A DNA stretch of 64,000 nt from Desulfosporosinus fructosivorans (GTDB taxonomy: Bacteria; Bacillota; Desulfitobacteriia; Desulfitobacteriales; Desulfitobacteriaceae), in contig NZ_SPQQ01000003.1 of the NCBI RefSeq assembly GCF_004766045.1, positions 124,001 to 188,000 on the forward strand. The letters run 5' to 3'. The translations under genes and the position numbers were made by a program. The notes beneath the pieces were generated by a model that saw only the letters and a list, made by a program, of their open reading frames with translations, had not been told where the DNA came from and ran no database searches. Positions 28,309 to 37,508 of this stretch are shown here, one piece after another. Numbering within the stretch: the stretch's first letter is position 1; each line of letters opens with the position of its first letter.

Positions 28309-29316
28309 ATGACTAATGCAAATAAAGACTCCTATAGTGCGAGTTGTCTATTGTGTCCCCAACGTTGTCAATTGCGACATGGTCAGGCGGGGCGCTGTCA
28401 TGCCCGGGAAAACCGCGAGGGAGAGGTAGTATCTCGCAACTATGGTGAAGTGGCGGCCTGGAATATGGATCCGATTGAGAAGAAGCCCCTTTATCATTAT
28501 TACCCCGGTTCTTGGATTTTTTCTGTTGGGGGTTTTGGCTGCAATTTAAGCTGTTCGTTTTGTCAAAATCACGAAATATCTCAGCAACATCAGGCTGGGA
28601 AAAAAGTAACTCCTGCCGAGCTTGCAGTGCTTGTCGGGCAGGAGAAGAAATCATTGGGGCTGTGTTTTACTTATTCAGAGCCGAGCGTGTGGTTTGAGAT
28701 GATCCGGGATACCGCTCCCTTGGTGCGAGCTCAAGGAGGGAAGGTGGTATTGGTGAGTAATGGAACTATTTCACCACGCTTTCTCGAAGAGTTGATTCCC
28801 TGGCTAGATGCAGTCAATATTGATATTAAAGCTTTCTCTGAGGAGTTTTATCAACACTATTGCGGAGGAAAATTAGCTTGGGTGTTAGACAATGTCGAGC
28901 GTTTGGCTGGGCGAGTTCATCTCGAGGTGACGACGCTCGTTATTCCGGGGGCTAATGATGATTCTAAAGAGATTACAGAATTAGCCCGCTGGCTACATCA
29001 GCTCAACGTTCCCCTGGCCTGGCATTTGAGTGGTTATCACCCGGCCTATCGACTCAATGTTCCTCCAACGGATCGTCAGACCTTAGATCGCTTATGGAAG
29101 ATTGGCAAAGAGTGGCTTCCTTATGTGTATTTGGGGAATGTGAGAGGAGGAGACACGACGTTTTGTCCCCAGTGTGGAGAAGCTGTAATTCAGCGTGAGT
29201 CTGTTGTAGTTAATCACTTAAATCGAGGGTGTTGTCCGAAATGTGGCAAGGGCATTTTCGGGGTAGGCATGGAGAGACATGGCTCGGAGAGACATGGGGA
29301 CGGTTCTTCTGTCTAA
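28309..29316 (+). CDS. amrS: AmmeMemoRadiSam system radical SAM enzyme
   Basis: This radical SAM protein of about 335 residues has the cluster-binding motif CNLSCSFC near residue 74 (CxxxCxxC). An N-terminal cysteine set (CLLCPQRCQLR) and a C-terminal zinc-ribbon-like region (CPQCGE and CPKCGKG) are also visible. Similar proteins were once called pyruvate formate-lyase activators, but they belong with Memo/AMMECR1 genes. I chose the ATG at 28309 because upstream codons are REP sequence. The last codons (about GSERHGDGSSV) are also REP-derived, so both gene ends have been remodelled by repeats. Confidence 0.88.
   Translation: MTNANKDSYSASCLLCPQRCQLRHGQAGRCHARENREGEVVSRNYGEVAAWNMDPIEKKPLYHYYPGSWIFSVGGFGCNLSCSFCQNHEISQQHQAGKKVTPAELAVLVGQEKKSLGLCFTYSEPSVWFEMIRDTAPLVRAQGGKVVLVSNGTISPRFLEELIPWLDAVNIDIKAFSEEFYQHYCGGKLAWVLDNVERLAGRVHLEVTTLVIPGANDDSKEITELARWLHQLNVPLAWHLSGYHPAYRLNVPPTDRQTLDRLWKIGKEWLPYVYLGNVRGGDTTFCPQCGEAVIQRESVVVNHLNRGCCPKCGKGIFGVGMERHGSERHGDGSSV
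29296..29314 (+). repeat. REP sequence
   Basis: GGGGACGGTTCTTCTGTCT forms the last codons of amrS and lies at the 3' side of the RAYT gene on the other strand. The copy at 30174 is its inverted partner across that gene. Confidence 0.85.
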
Positions 29317-30092
29317 CTTTTCAAAAGTTTATTGATTTTATCCTTATTCAGACCAGTAATGATTGACATTTTTCTAAAGGATAGATTTGATTCTTCTCTA
29401 AATCTTTTTAACATCGTTGTAAGTTCTATCCTAGGGCATTTGTCAAAATCAATACTGAGTTCTAGTATGATTCTTTCAAATAGTTCTTTCGCAGCTACCT
29501 CGTCAATTATCTTAACGTTATCGGGTATATCAATAAACGATTCCTGAGAAACCAAATTCATATTATTTTTGAAGAGTTTCTTAGCAATTTCTTTGTCAGG
29601 TGAGAAAAGGCCCAGAATGGTGTCTATATCCAGCATCTTTGAAAAATGGTTTTCACTCGAATAACTATTGTAGCTACTCCATGGATATTCAGAGGCTGTC
29701 TTAACCATATTAGCTTTAACAGGGTTCTGATGTATATACTTAATTAAGGAAAGTATATACCCATCCCCCTCTATAGCCTCGCTTCTGAATCGATCCTGAA
29801 ATAAGTGTCCGATCCGGTTGTATTTTTTATTAAAATAATGGACGTAGCTTACAGTGATTCGTTTCATCACTAGGGCTATGTCCTCGATTCCTTTACTAAT
29901 GAACAAATGAACATGATTATCCATAAGGCAGAAAGCGTGTAGATAGAATTTATTGCCCTGCTTTTTTTCGTAAAGAATATCTATCAAGCGAAATCGATCT
30001 TCGTCATCGTTAAATATGTTCCTGCGCTCGTTACCACGGAGCATAATATGATAATAACCGCTTTTGCTTTGCAGGCGTTGTTGTCGTGGCAT
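29313..30092 (-). CDS. REP-associated tyrosine transposase (RAYT)
   Basis: This 259-residue IS200-like Y1 transposase domain protein is of the REP-associated kind. The metal-binding histidine pair is in MDNHVHLF near residue 70. HLFQDRFRSEAIEGDGY near 108 and YIHQNPVKANMV near 133 (with the nearby catalytic tyrosine region) are family hallmarks. The ATG at 30092 is chosen; a GTG three codons upstream is possible. REP words flank it on both sides in inverted orientation, the arrangement of a REPtron. The protein appears intact. Confidence 0.9.
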   Translation of the reverse strand: MPRQQRLQSKSGYYHIMLRGNERRNIFNDDEDRFRLIDILYEKKQGNKFYLHAFCLMDNHVHLFISKGIEDIALVMKRITVSYVHYFNKKYNRIGHLFQDRFRSEAIEGDGYILSLIKYIHQNPVKANMVKTASEYPWSSYNSYSSENHFSKMLDIDTILGLFSPDKEIAKKLFKNNMNLVSQESFIDIPDNVKIIDEVAAKELFERIILELSIDFDKCPRIELTTMLKRFREESNLSFRKMSIITGLNKDKINKLLKS

Positions 30093-30173
30093 TTTTAGCA
30101 CCCATTATTATTCTAATCAACGGAGTTATTGGCGTCAAGACTGTTAAGTACTATGAGTGTTGCCGCTTCGTTT

Positions 30174-30191
30174 AGACAGAAGAACCGTCCC
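30174..30191 (-). repeat. REP sequence (inverted)
   Basis: AGACAGAAGAACCGTCCC is the reverse complement of the REP word at 29296. It is followed by degenerate CTGTCTTCCCGTGTCTCC repeats. It lies between the RAYT start and the sensor kinase gene and is not part of either. Confidence 0.85.
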
Positions 30192-30251
30192 TCTGTCTTC
30201 CCGTGTCTCCTCGTCTCCCGTGTTCTCCCGGATGAAAGGAGTTTCCTAACT

Positions 30252-32009
30252 GTGCAACTTTTATTCTTAATGATCGAACATATCGGCCTGATCGTGGCAA
30301 TCGCGTTTATGCTAACGCGGCTAACGACGTTTCGTAATCTCATCGATCACAAACTCGATCCATGGACGATCATACAACTTTCGATAGTATTTGGGTTATT
30401 CGGAATCGTCGGTACGTATACCGGGATTTCGATTCGACCTAGTACTAGCGCTTTTCTTTGGATTCCACGCGTTGAGGCGATCGGCTTTGAAGAGGCACTC
30501 GCCAACTCACGGGTCGTTGGTGTCGTCATCGGTGGATTATTAGGTGGACCTTGGGTTGGTCTTGGAGCTGGGCTTATCGCTGGTATTCATCGTACCCTTC
30601 TCGGGGGTTTCACTGGGCTAGCGTGTGGAATCTCCACAGTAACGGCAGGATTATTCGCTGGCCTTGTTTATCTAAAGGTCGGGAATCGTAGAATTGTCCC
30701 TACTTCAAAAGCACTATTGACTGGGGTCATTGCGGAAACGACCCAAATGCTGATTATCCTTCTCATGGCTAGACCCTGGGAAAGTGCGGTTGCCTTAGTT
30801 CAAGTCATTGCCCTTCCGATGATTCTGGCAAATAGTCTCGGAATCGCACTGTTTGTCGCAATTATACGATCCGTCATTAATGTAGAGGATAGAATCGAGG
30901 CCAATCAGGCTCAAAAGGTCCTCCATATCGCCGATCAGATGCTGGTTAATCTCCGCAGAGGTCTCACTGAAGAATCCGCAACCCAGATTTCTAAGCTTCT
31001 TTTAAAAACGACGGGTGCTTTTGCAGTCTCGGTTACGGATCGTGAAAAAATTCTATCCCACGTAGGAATCGGGGATGATCATCATTTGCCAGGACATACA
31101 GTTTTAACTGAAGCGACGAAGAGAGTACTCAAAACTGGACAACTATACATACCCAAATCCTTAGATGAAATCCACTGTCCCCAAAAAGGATGTCCGCTTG
31201 CGGTGGCAATCATTGTCCCCTTGAAAAAGTCAGATGAAGTAGTTGGGGTTTTGAAATTTTATTATTTAAATACTAAACAGATTAAGCCAGTCGATGAAGA
31301 AGTAGCCCAAGGTCTAGGTAAGCTACTCTCACATCAGCTTGAAGTGGTCGACGCGCAGAACCATGCTCAACTCATCCAAGAGGCCGAAATTAAAGCGCTC
31401 CAAGCACAGATGAACCCACATTTCCTGTTTAATTCTTTAAATACAATTGTCGCTCTCGTCCGGACACGACCGGATATGGCACGAAAACTTCTAATTCAAC
31501 TTGGGTATTTCTTCAGACAGAATTTAAATGCCTCACTTTACGAATTCGTTACCTTAAGACAGGAAATCGACCATACCCGTGCCTATCTGGATATTGAACA
31601 AGCTCGTTTCACAGAACGTTTAGGTATTAAACTTGAAATCGATCCTTTGTTCGAAAACGTTCTTTTACCCCCACTTACCCTTCAACCTCTTGTAGAAAAT
31701 GGAATACGTCATGGCTTAAAAGGGCTTGAAAAAACGGGAGAAATCCTTGTTCAGGTTACAGAATCCGAAGGGTACGCTCTCATTTCTGTGAAGGATAACG
31801 GAATTGGCATTTCCCCAGAACGGATTGCGGAATTACTTTACAGTAGAATTGAATCTCAAGAAGGGACAGGCTTGGCCTTATATAATGTAAACCAACGTCT
31901 TAAGTATCATTTTGGCGAGGAGTCCCAACTTCATATTGACAGTGAATTGGAGCATGGAACATGTGTCTGGTTTAGAGTTCCGCTTCAGAAGGGAGGGGAT
32001 AGGACGTGA
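30252..32009 (+). CDS. LytS/BtsS-type sensor histidine kinase
   Basis: This kinase of about 585 residues has a multi-helix 5TM-LYT-type membrane domain (about 1-190), a GAF-like domain (about 210-355, with a CPQKGCPLAV motif), and a His-kinase domain. The kinase domain has the phosphoacceptor in QMNPHFLFNSLNT near 385 and ATPase boxes ENGIRHGLKG near 475 and DNGIGI near 510. I start it at the GTG 30252 behind AAAGGAG, because the longer frame runs through REP sequence. It overlaps its response regulator gene. Together with the CstA-type transporter it resembles the pyruvate-sensing BtsS/BtsR-BtsT set. Confidence 0.87.
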   Translation: MQLLFLMIEHIGLIVAIAFMLTRLTTFRNLIDHKLDPWTIIQLSIVFGLFGIVGTYTGISIRPSTSAFLWIPRVEAIGFEEALANSRVVGVVIGGLLGGPWVGLGAGLIAGIHRTLLGGFTGLACGISTVTAGLFAGLVYLKVGNRRIVPTSKALLTGVIAETTQMLIILLMARPWESAVALVQVIALPMILANSLGIALFVAIIRSVINVEDRIEANQAQKVLHIADQMLVNLRRGLTEESATQISKLLLKTTGAFAVSVTDREKILSHVGIGDDHHLPGHTVLTEATKRVLKTGQLYIPKSLDEIHCPQKGCPLAVAIIVPLKKSDEVVGVLKFYYLNTKQIKPVDEEVAQGLGKLLSHQLEVVDAQNHAQLIQEAEIKALQAQMNPHFLFNSLNTIVALVRTRPDMARKLLIQLGYFFRQNLNASLYEFVTLRQEIDHTRAYLDIEQARFTERLGIKLEIDPLFENVLLPPLTLQPLVENGIRHGLKGLEKTGEILVQVTESEGYALISVKDNGIGISPERIAELLYSRIESQEGTGLALYNVNQRLKYHFGEESQLHIDSELEHGTCVWFRVPLQKGGDRT

Positions 32010-32809
32010 TTTCAGTTGTGATCGCCGATGATGAGCCACTCGCTCGGGATGAATTGATGTATCTCTTAAAGCAATGCAAAGATATCGAAATCGTGGGAGA
32101 GGCAACTCAGGGCACAGAAGCATTAGAAATAATCCTAGACCTCAAACCGGATGTGGCCTTCTTAGATATCCATATGCCCAATCTCGACGGCTTAACCGTA
32201 GCGAGAAGATTGCTGGAAGTGGATCAAACTATAATGATTGTTTTTGCTACAGCATATGATCAGCATGCCATTCAAGCCTTTGAAGTCAACGCCGTAGACT
32301 ATCTATTGAAGCCTTTTGATGAGGAACGCGTCTTGAAAACAGTGGAACGAATCCGTCAAAGAGTAAGAAATCCCAACAACGATTCAGGACAAGAAACACT
32401 CAATAGCTCTCTCGTTGAACTTCTGAAAAAGATGGCCGGAGAGAGTGTACCCGGGACAGCCAGCCAAGCTCCAATCATATCTAAACTAGCAGTCCAAGGG
32501 GACGAAAGTATCGTGTTGCTTGATCCTAAGGATATTCTCTATGTCTACCGTGAAAACCGGGATGTCTTTATTAAAACACCTAACAAAACGTATTCAACCA
32601 AGTACACATTACAAGCACTCGAAGAAAAATTAGCGAATTATCCTTTTTTCCACGCCCATCGGAGTTACTTGGTGAATTTGAACTTTGCCCAAGAGCTGGT
32701 CCCTTGGTTTAATGGAGCTTACACTCTGATTTTAAATGATGAAGAACGTTCCAGAGTTCCCGTAAGCAGAGCTTACGTCAAAGCGTTAAAGGATGCACTA
32801 GAGATCTAG
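32006..32809 (+). CDS. LytTR-family response regulator
   Basis: This 267-residue regulator has a receiver domain (phosphoacceptor in FLDIHMPNLDG near residue 54, conserved lysine in LLKPFD near 105). A C-terminal LytTR DNA-binding domain follows (about 155-265: DILYVYRENRDV, FFHAHRSYLVNL). The GTG start overlaps the kinase stop. The carbon-starvation transporter gene 160 bases downstream is its likely target, as for BtsR and btsT in E. coli; no operator was identified. Confidence 0.9.
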   Translation: MISVVIADDEPLARDELMYLLKQCKDIEIVGEATQGTEALEIILDLKPDVAFLDIHMPNLDGLTVARRLLEVDQTIMIVFATAYDQHAIQAFEVNAVDYLLKPFDEERVLKTVERIRQRVRNPNNDSGQETLNSSLVELLKKMAGESVPGTASQAPIISKLAVQGDESIVLLDPKDILYVYRENRDVFIKTPNKTYSTKYTLQALEEKLANYPFFHAHRSYLVNLNFAQELVPWFNGAYTLILNDEERSRVPVSRAYVKALKDALEI

Positions 32810-32968
32810 TACATTGCATATTCACAAAACACACACAGAAAACTCACGTTTAGACGCCAATTTCGACATGATAGACTTATATTCAACCTCTTCCTCTGAG
32901 CATGATTTAAACTAAAGGCAGGCATTAAATTCACCTGATCCTATATTAAATCTGTGAGGAGGATTTTT

Positions 32969-34399
32969 ATGATTACTTTTTTACTTTCATTTGTAGCACT
33001 TATTCTTGGTTACATTGTCTATGGTAAGTTTGTCGAAAAGGTTTTTGGTATCAACGAGAATCTTGAAACTCCAGCCTATTCCAAAACGGATGGAGTGGAC
33101 TATGTTCCGATGGACTCAAACAGAGGGAGTCTCGTACAACTCTTAAACATCGCCGGTCTGGGGCCAATTTTTGGACCGATCGCAGGGGCTTTATGGGGCC
33201 CAGTCGCATTTATTTGGATCGTTCTCGGAGGAATTTTTGCGGGTGGAGTACACGACTATTTTAGTGGTATGCTTTCCGTGAGAAACGGTGGAGCACAACT
33301 CCCGGATATCGTCGGTAAGTATCTCGGCAAAGGAATGCGTCACTTTGTTAATGCCTTTTCTGTCGTCCTCTTACTACTCGTGGGAACAGTGTTCGTTGCC
33401 GGTCCTGCAGGCTTGATTGTCACATTGACTCCGTCTTGGATTAGTTTAAGCTTCGTGACGCTTGCGATTTTCTTCTACTATATTTTAGCAACACTTTTAC
33501 CAATCGATAAGATTATCGGTAAGATTTACCCGCTTTTTGGTGCTTTGTTAGTTATTATGGCGGTTGGCGTCGGCGTCGGGCTGGTCGTTAAAGGATATCA
33601 AATCCCGGAACTCACCTTGAGTAATCTCCATCCTAAGAATTTACCCATGTGGCCTTTACTTTTCATTACGATTGCCTGTGGTGCGATTAGTGGATTTCAT
33701 GCCACTCAATCTCCGCTTATCGCCCGCACGATTAAAAATGAAAAAAATGGTCGCAAAATATTCTACGGTATGATGATCGGAGAATCTGCTATCGCTCTCA
33801 TTTGGGCTGCAGCTGGAATGGCAGTCTTTGGTGGAACGGGTGGGTTACAAGAAGCATTAGCAACGGGTGGCGGACCTGCTGGAGTCGTCCGTACAATATC
33901 GATTACCTTACTTGGATCCATCGGTGGAACGCTAGCCATTTTGGGGGTTATCATTCTCCCAATTACCTCAGGGGATACCGCATTTCGTGGTGCTCGGCTG
34001 GTTATCGCTGACTTCTTTAAAATGAGCCAAAAGCCTATGTCTAAACGCTTGGCTATCTCCATTCCCCTTTTTGCGGTCGCTTTCGCCTTGAGCAAAATCG
34101 ACTTCAACTTCCTCTGGAGATACTTCTCTTGGGCGAACCAAACGACAGCAATGATCCTGCTTTGGGCCGCTGCAATGTTTCTCGTTAAGGAAAAGCGTCT
34201 GCACTGGATTGCAACAATTCCAGCTGTCTTCATGACAGCAGTTACTTTCACCTATCTTTTACAAGCTCCTGAAGGCTTCGGTTTACCCACTAGCATTTCC
34301 TATCCGGTCGGACTCTTAATCACCGCTGGAATAACATTGCTCTTTGCGAGCAAAGTGCGTAAGGAACGTAAACTTGAGACAGATGAAAACCTTTCCTAA
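32969..34399 (+). CDS. CstA-family transporter (pyruvate/peptide type)
   Basis: This 476-residue polytopic membrane protein of the CstA (carbon starvation) family has FGPIAGALWGPVAF near 55, HDYFSGMLSVRNGG near 90 and GFHATQSPL near 235 as recognisable blocks. It is shorter than E. coli CstA and BtsT (about 700 residues), as is common in Firmicutes. The ATG at 32969 follows GAGGAGG. The upstream LytS/LytTR pair supports regulated uptake of pyruvate or a related compound, which is inference from the E. coli case. Confidence 0.86.
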   Translation: MITFLLSFVALILGYIVYGKFVEKVFGINENLETPAYSKTDGVDYVPMDSNRGSLVQLLNIAGLGPIFGPIAGALWGPVAFIWIVLGGIFAGGVHDYFSGMLSVRNGGAQLPDIVGKYLGKGMRHFVNAFSVVLLLLVGTVFVAGPAGLIVTLTPSWISLSFVTLAIFFYYILATLLPIDKIIGKIYPLFGALLVIMAVGVGVGLVVKGYQIPELTLSNLHPKNLPMWPLLFITIACGAISGFHATQSPLIARTIKNEKNGRKIFYGMMIGESAIALIWAAAGMAVFGGTGGLQEALATGGGPAGVVRTISITLLGSIGGTLAILGVIILPITSGDTAFRGARLVIADFFKMSQKPMSKRLAISIPLFAVAFALSKIDFNFLWRYFSWANQTTAMILLWAAAMFLVKEKRLHWIATIPAVFMTAVTFTYLLQAPEGFGLPTSISYPVGLLITAGITLLFASKVRKERKLETDENLS

Positions 34400-34482
34400 A
34401 GCCTTGAAATAAGTGTTGAAGCATTGCTTATAGTGCTCAATTCTATTAAAGATTTTTTGACAAAAGGAGCGAGAATTTTAAG

Positions 34483-34755
34483 ATGCTTCAGGTAAATTTG
34501 TCTGAACAGGCCATTGAAAATATCAAAGAACATGGTGGAATCTTCACCCTTGAAGAAGCTCCCCAAACCGGATGTTGCACAAATATCGCCTTTGTCGGGG
34601 CGCACCTTGGGAAGCCTGAAGGAGAAGGGTACTTCGGAGTGAAGGAACAAGACGGAATTCAGATCTATTATGATACGTTTATCATAAAGAAGGATAAACG
34701 CTATGAAGTGGTTTTAGAAGGTTTATTAAAGTGGAAGACTCTCAGGGTATATTAA
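34483..34755 (+). CDS. CC/Se motif family protein
   Basis: This 90-residue protein of the HesB-like group is named for a CC (or Cys-Sec) pair, here Cys25-Cys26 in QTGCCTN. The two residues are encoded TGT-TGC, so this is a cysteine version and no selenocysteine is involved. It has no membrane segment. The function of the family is unknown; a metal or redox role is plausible. It stands alone behind cstA with its own AAAGGAG site and terminator. Confidence 0.75.
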   Translation: MLQVNLSEQAIENIKEHGGIFTLEEAPQTGCCTNIAFVGAHLGKPEGEGYFGVKEQDGIQIYYDTFIIKKDKRYEVVLEGLLKWKTLRVY

Positions 34756-34758
34756 TGC

Positions 34759-34806
34759 TAAAAAGGGGTGGCTCAAGGCAAATAAATGCTTTGAGTCACC
34801 TTTTTT
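34759..34806 (+). terminator. Rho-independent terminator
   Basis: A hairpin with arms AAAAAGGGGTGGCTCAA and its near-complement ends in a run of six T's, four bases after the CC/Se gene. Confidence 0.85.
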
Positions 34807-34810
34807 GGTG

Positions 34811-34828
34811 AGACAGAAGAACCGTCCC
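34811..34828 (-). repeat. REP sequence (inverted)
   Basis: AGACAGAAGAACCGTCCC is followed by shorter CTGTCTT repeats to about 34858. It is the most distant copy seen from the RAYT gene, about 4.7 kb away. Confidence 0.8.
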
Positions 34829-34970
34829 TCTGTCTTTCTGTCTTTCACCTCTGTCTTCCAAAATTGGGAAACCTCTTCATCCACTAAAAAAGGCCTAGCA
34901 AGGTTACAAAAAAGCCTAAAAACCAGAGGCGTGTTTCGCTGTGACGGATTTCGATGGTAATAAAACAAAC

Positions 34971-35017
34971 TAGGGGTATCGCTAACTACTTTTTAAAGTA
35001 GTTTTGCGACACCCCCT
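34971..35017. repeat. Palindromic element, family P (copy 2, inverted)
   Basis: This imperfect palindrome with AACTACTTT/AAAGTAGTT at its core is framed by AGGGGTATCGC and GCGACACCCCCT. It corresponds to 22655-22702 read on the other strand, with compensating differences in the stem. It lies downstream of nhaB and could also terminate that gene. Confidence 0.65.
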
Positions 35018-35075
35018 TTTGCTTGATAAGTGATGAACATTTTATGATTCGTTTTTAAATCGGATACTTTTAGGA

Positions 35076-36581
35076 TTACAACAGGTACATTGTTGCCAGC
35101 AAACCTGTAAGAGACATAACGATGGTGTATGGCAGAGCCAGTTTCACCATTTCCATGTAAGACAGGCGAATCAGTGGAGCAAGTGAAGAGGTCAACAGGA
35201 ACAGGAACGCCGCCTGACCGTTTGGTGTAGCAACGGAAGGGATGTTTGTACCCATGTTGATTGCAACTGCCAGCTTGTTGTATTGCTCCAGCGCAATGCC
35301 TCCAGCTTCAAATGCTTTCTGTGTTTCGGTCATATATACGGTAGCAACAAATACGTTGTCACTGATTGAAGAAAGGACACCGTTTACCGCAAAGAAAGCG
35401 ACAAGCTGATCCTGTCCTTCCTTGTGCAGTACCCACTGAATGATCGGCGTAAACAGATGCTGGTCATGAATAACTGCAACGATGGAGAAAAATACGACCA
35501 GTAGCGCAGTAAACGGCAGTGCTTCTTCAAACGCATGACCGATGCGCCCTTCTTCAATAACCCCGTTGAAAGCGGTAAGCAGGATGATGATCATCAGACC
35601 AATAATACCGACTTCTGCCAGGTGCAACGCCAGGGAGAAGATCAGCAGAACGCCGCATACAGCCATAATAATCAGGCGTAGACGTCCGCGAGTATCCATC
35701 GCCGCATCTTTGGCTAATACGTCATCTTCAATAACCTTTCGAACAGACTCAGGAAGCTGATAGCCGTATCCCCAAAACTTGGTGACTTCAAGGGTAATGG
35801 CGGTCAGGAGACCAGCGATCAGTACCGGCATAGACACAGGTGCGCTGTTTAAAAAGAAATCGACGAAGTCCCATTTCATAATGGAGGCGATCAGTAGGTT
35901 CTGCGGTTCACCAACCAGTGTTGTTGCTCCGCCCAGCGCAGTACCCACAGCACCATGCATCATAAGATTGCGCAGAAAACCACGGAACTGGTCCAGGTCC
36001 TCCTGATATTTGTCATCACAATCGTGATTGACGTCATACTTTTCGTGTACTTTATGGCTGGAAGCAAACTTGTGGAAGATGTTGTAGAACCCATATGCCA
36101 CGGCGATAATCACCGCCGTTACGGTTAGCGCATCCAGAAAAGCGGAAAGAGCTGCACCCAGTATAGAGAACAGGAATGCAAGCGCGACTTTAGAGCGTAC
36201 TTTAGTAAGGATCTTGGTAAACAGGTACACAAGACCTTCTTTCATAAAATAGATCCCGGCAACCATGAACATTAGAAGCAGAATAACCGGCAGGTTCAGT
36301 TCAACTTCGTGATAGACCGTCTGCGGGTTAGTAAGCCCGATCACAACGGCTTCGATCGCAAGAAGTCCACCTGCAGGGAGTGGATAACATTTAAGCGCCA
36401 TTGCAAGGGTAAAGATAAATTCGACAATCAACACCCAACCGGTAATGTACTTACCGACGGTAAACATCAAAATAGGGTTTAACACCAGAAAAGCAAGAAT
36501 TGTTGTTTTGTACCAGTCCGGAGCGTGACCCAGAAAATTTGCCATGAAGGCCTGTCCGATACTCATCTTATTCTTATTCAT
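35076..36581 (-). CDS. nhaB: Na+/H+ antiporter NhaB
   Basis: This polytopic antiporter of about 501 residues expels sodium. It matches the E. coli type almost end to end: [10 protein letters not shown] near 15, [15 protein letters not shown] near 55, [15 protein letters not shown] near 145, [17 protein letters not shown] near 205, and [17 protein letters not shown] near 450. NhaB is mainly known from gammaproteobacteria. Codons here look richer in G/C than the neighbours. The ATG at 36581 follows GGAGGAG on the minus strand. It is isolated on its strand, flanked by repeats and a long empty stretch, which suggests acquisition by transfer. Confidence 0.93.
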   Translation of the reverse strand: MNKNKMSIGQAFMANFLGHAPDWYKTTILAFLVLNPILMFTVGKYITGWVLIVEFIFTLAMALKCYPLPAGGLLAIEAVVIGLTNPQTVYHEVELNLPVILLLMFMVAGIYFMKEGLVYLFTKILTKVRSKVALAFLFSILGAALSAFLDALTVTAVIIAVAYGFYNIFHKFASSHKVHEKYDVNHDCDDKYQEDLDQFRGFLRNLMMHGAVGTALGGATTLVGEPQNLLIASIMKWDFVDFFLNSAPVSMPVLIAGLLTAITLEVTKFWGYGYQLPESVRKVIEDDVLAKDAAMDTRGRLRLIIMAVCGVLLIFSLALHLAEVGIIGLMIIILLTAFNGVIEEGRIGHAFEEALPFTALLVVFFSIVAVIHDQHLFTPIIQWVLHKEGQDQLVAFFAVNGVLSSISDNVFVATVYMTETQKAFEAGGIALEQYNKLAVAINMGTNIPSVATPNGQAAFLFLLTSSLAPLIRLSYMEMVKLALPYTIVMSLTGLLATMYLL

Positions 36582-37508
36582 ATGACACTCCTCCAAAATG
36601 AGAAATTCTATATTCGCCTAACAACATTGTAAATATTCACAGATCAGTCACTTACTGTAGTATTCTACTTCATTACCACTTTTGTATTCAAGTATCGCTA
36701 AACCTGCGTACCGCTCCCCACGAGCGTAGCAGAAAAAACTTGTTTGGCTTAAAAAGCGTCGTTTGCTAGTTCCTAATGAGTAACACCAGCAAAGTCAACA
36801 ATTCTGCTCCGCAAGAGCACCTACTACGCGATGTCAGAATAAGTCCGTAGGTCAGAAGAAAAATACTACAACAATTAAGTCAATGTTCAATTACCTCCTT
36901 TAAAATATAGCTGATCATCTTGTCCTTGAAGATATACTCGATTATCCATTATAACGCCCTTATTAGAGGTATAAACTCAACTCCAGTGTGATGTATCGTG
37001 CATTTTTGCATAACTTCACCTCACGAGGATGGATAATAAAGTCCATAAAACTGAGGCTGTTTGTCCGGCAATAATATAAGGTGGATCGCTAATAAGAGTA
37101 GCTGTTCCTTCCGATATTACTAAGATATCCTTCCCAAAACAAAAGGAGAGTAGCCTTAAAAAGACTGCTCTCCCCTGAGAAGTTCTGTGCTTGTAGTCTG
37201 GCGATCATAGCTTATCTCCAAAAGTAATGATTTCCGAATTTAGCCTTAGACCCATGACTTTAGCGTCCTTCGCTTTCGCGAAGTTTACCCCAACCGAACG
37301 AGACTATTAAGTTTCTTAAAATTATTATGACAGAATCTATTGTAGTATAACAAGTTACGATGAAATCGTCAATATATAATTATATGAGAAACAGACGACA
37401 ACATACACCACGAGAAATATTCACGGATAAAAACCAAACATTAATCAGATACTATGTTTTGAAAATGTGTTACTCATTTTACAATATCAAAAAGGAGGTT
37501 TTTCTAAG
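36582..37508. other. Long intergenic stretch
   Basis: About 900 bases without a supported gene. A hairpin at about 37139-37177 (GGAGAG arms) would give a T tract on the minus strand. A GGAGGT-like site on the minus strand at about 36892-36902 leads into no sustained reading frame. The stretch probably holds promoters of nhaB and the Mn catalase plus decayed sequence. Confidence 0.5.
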
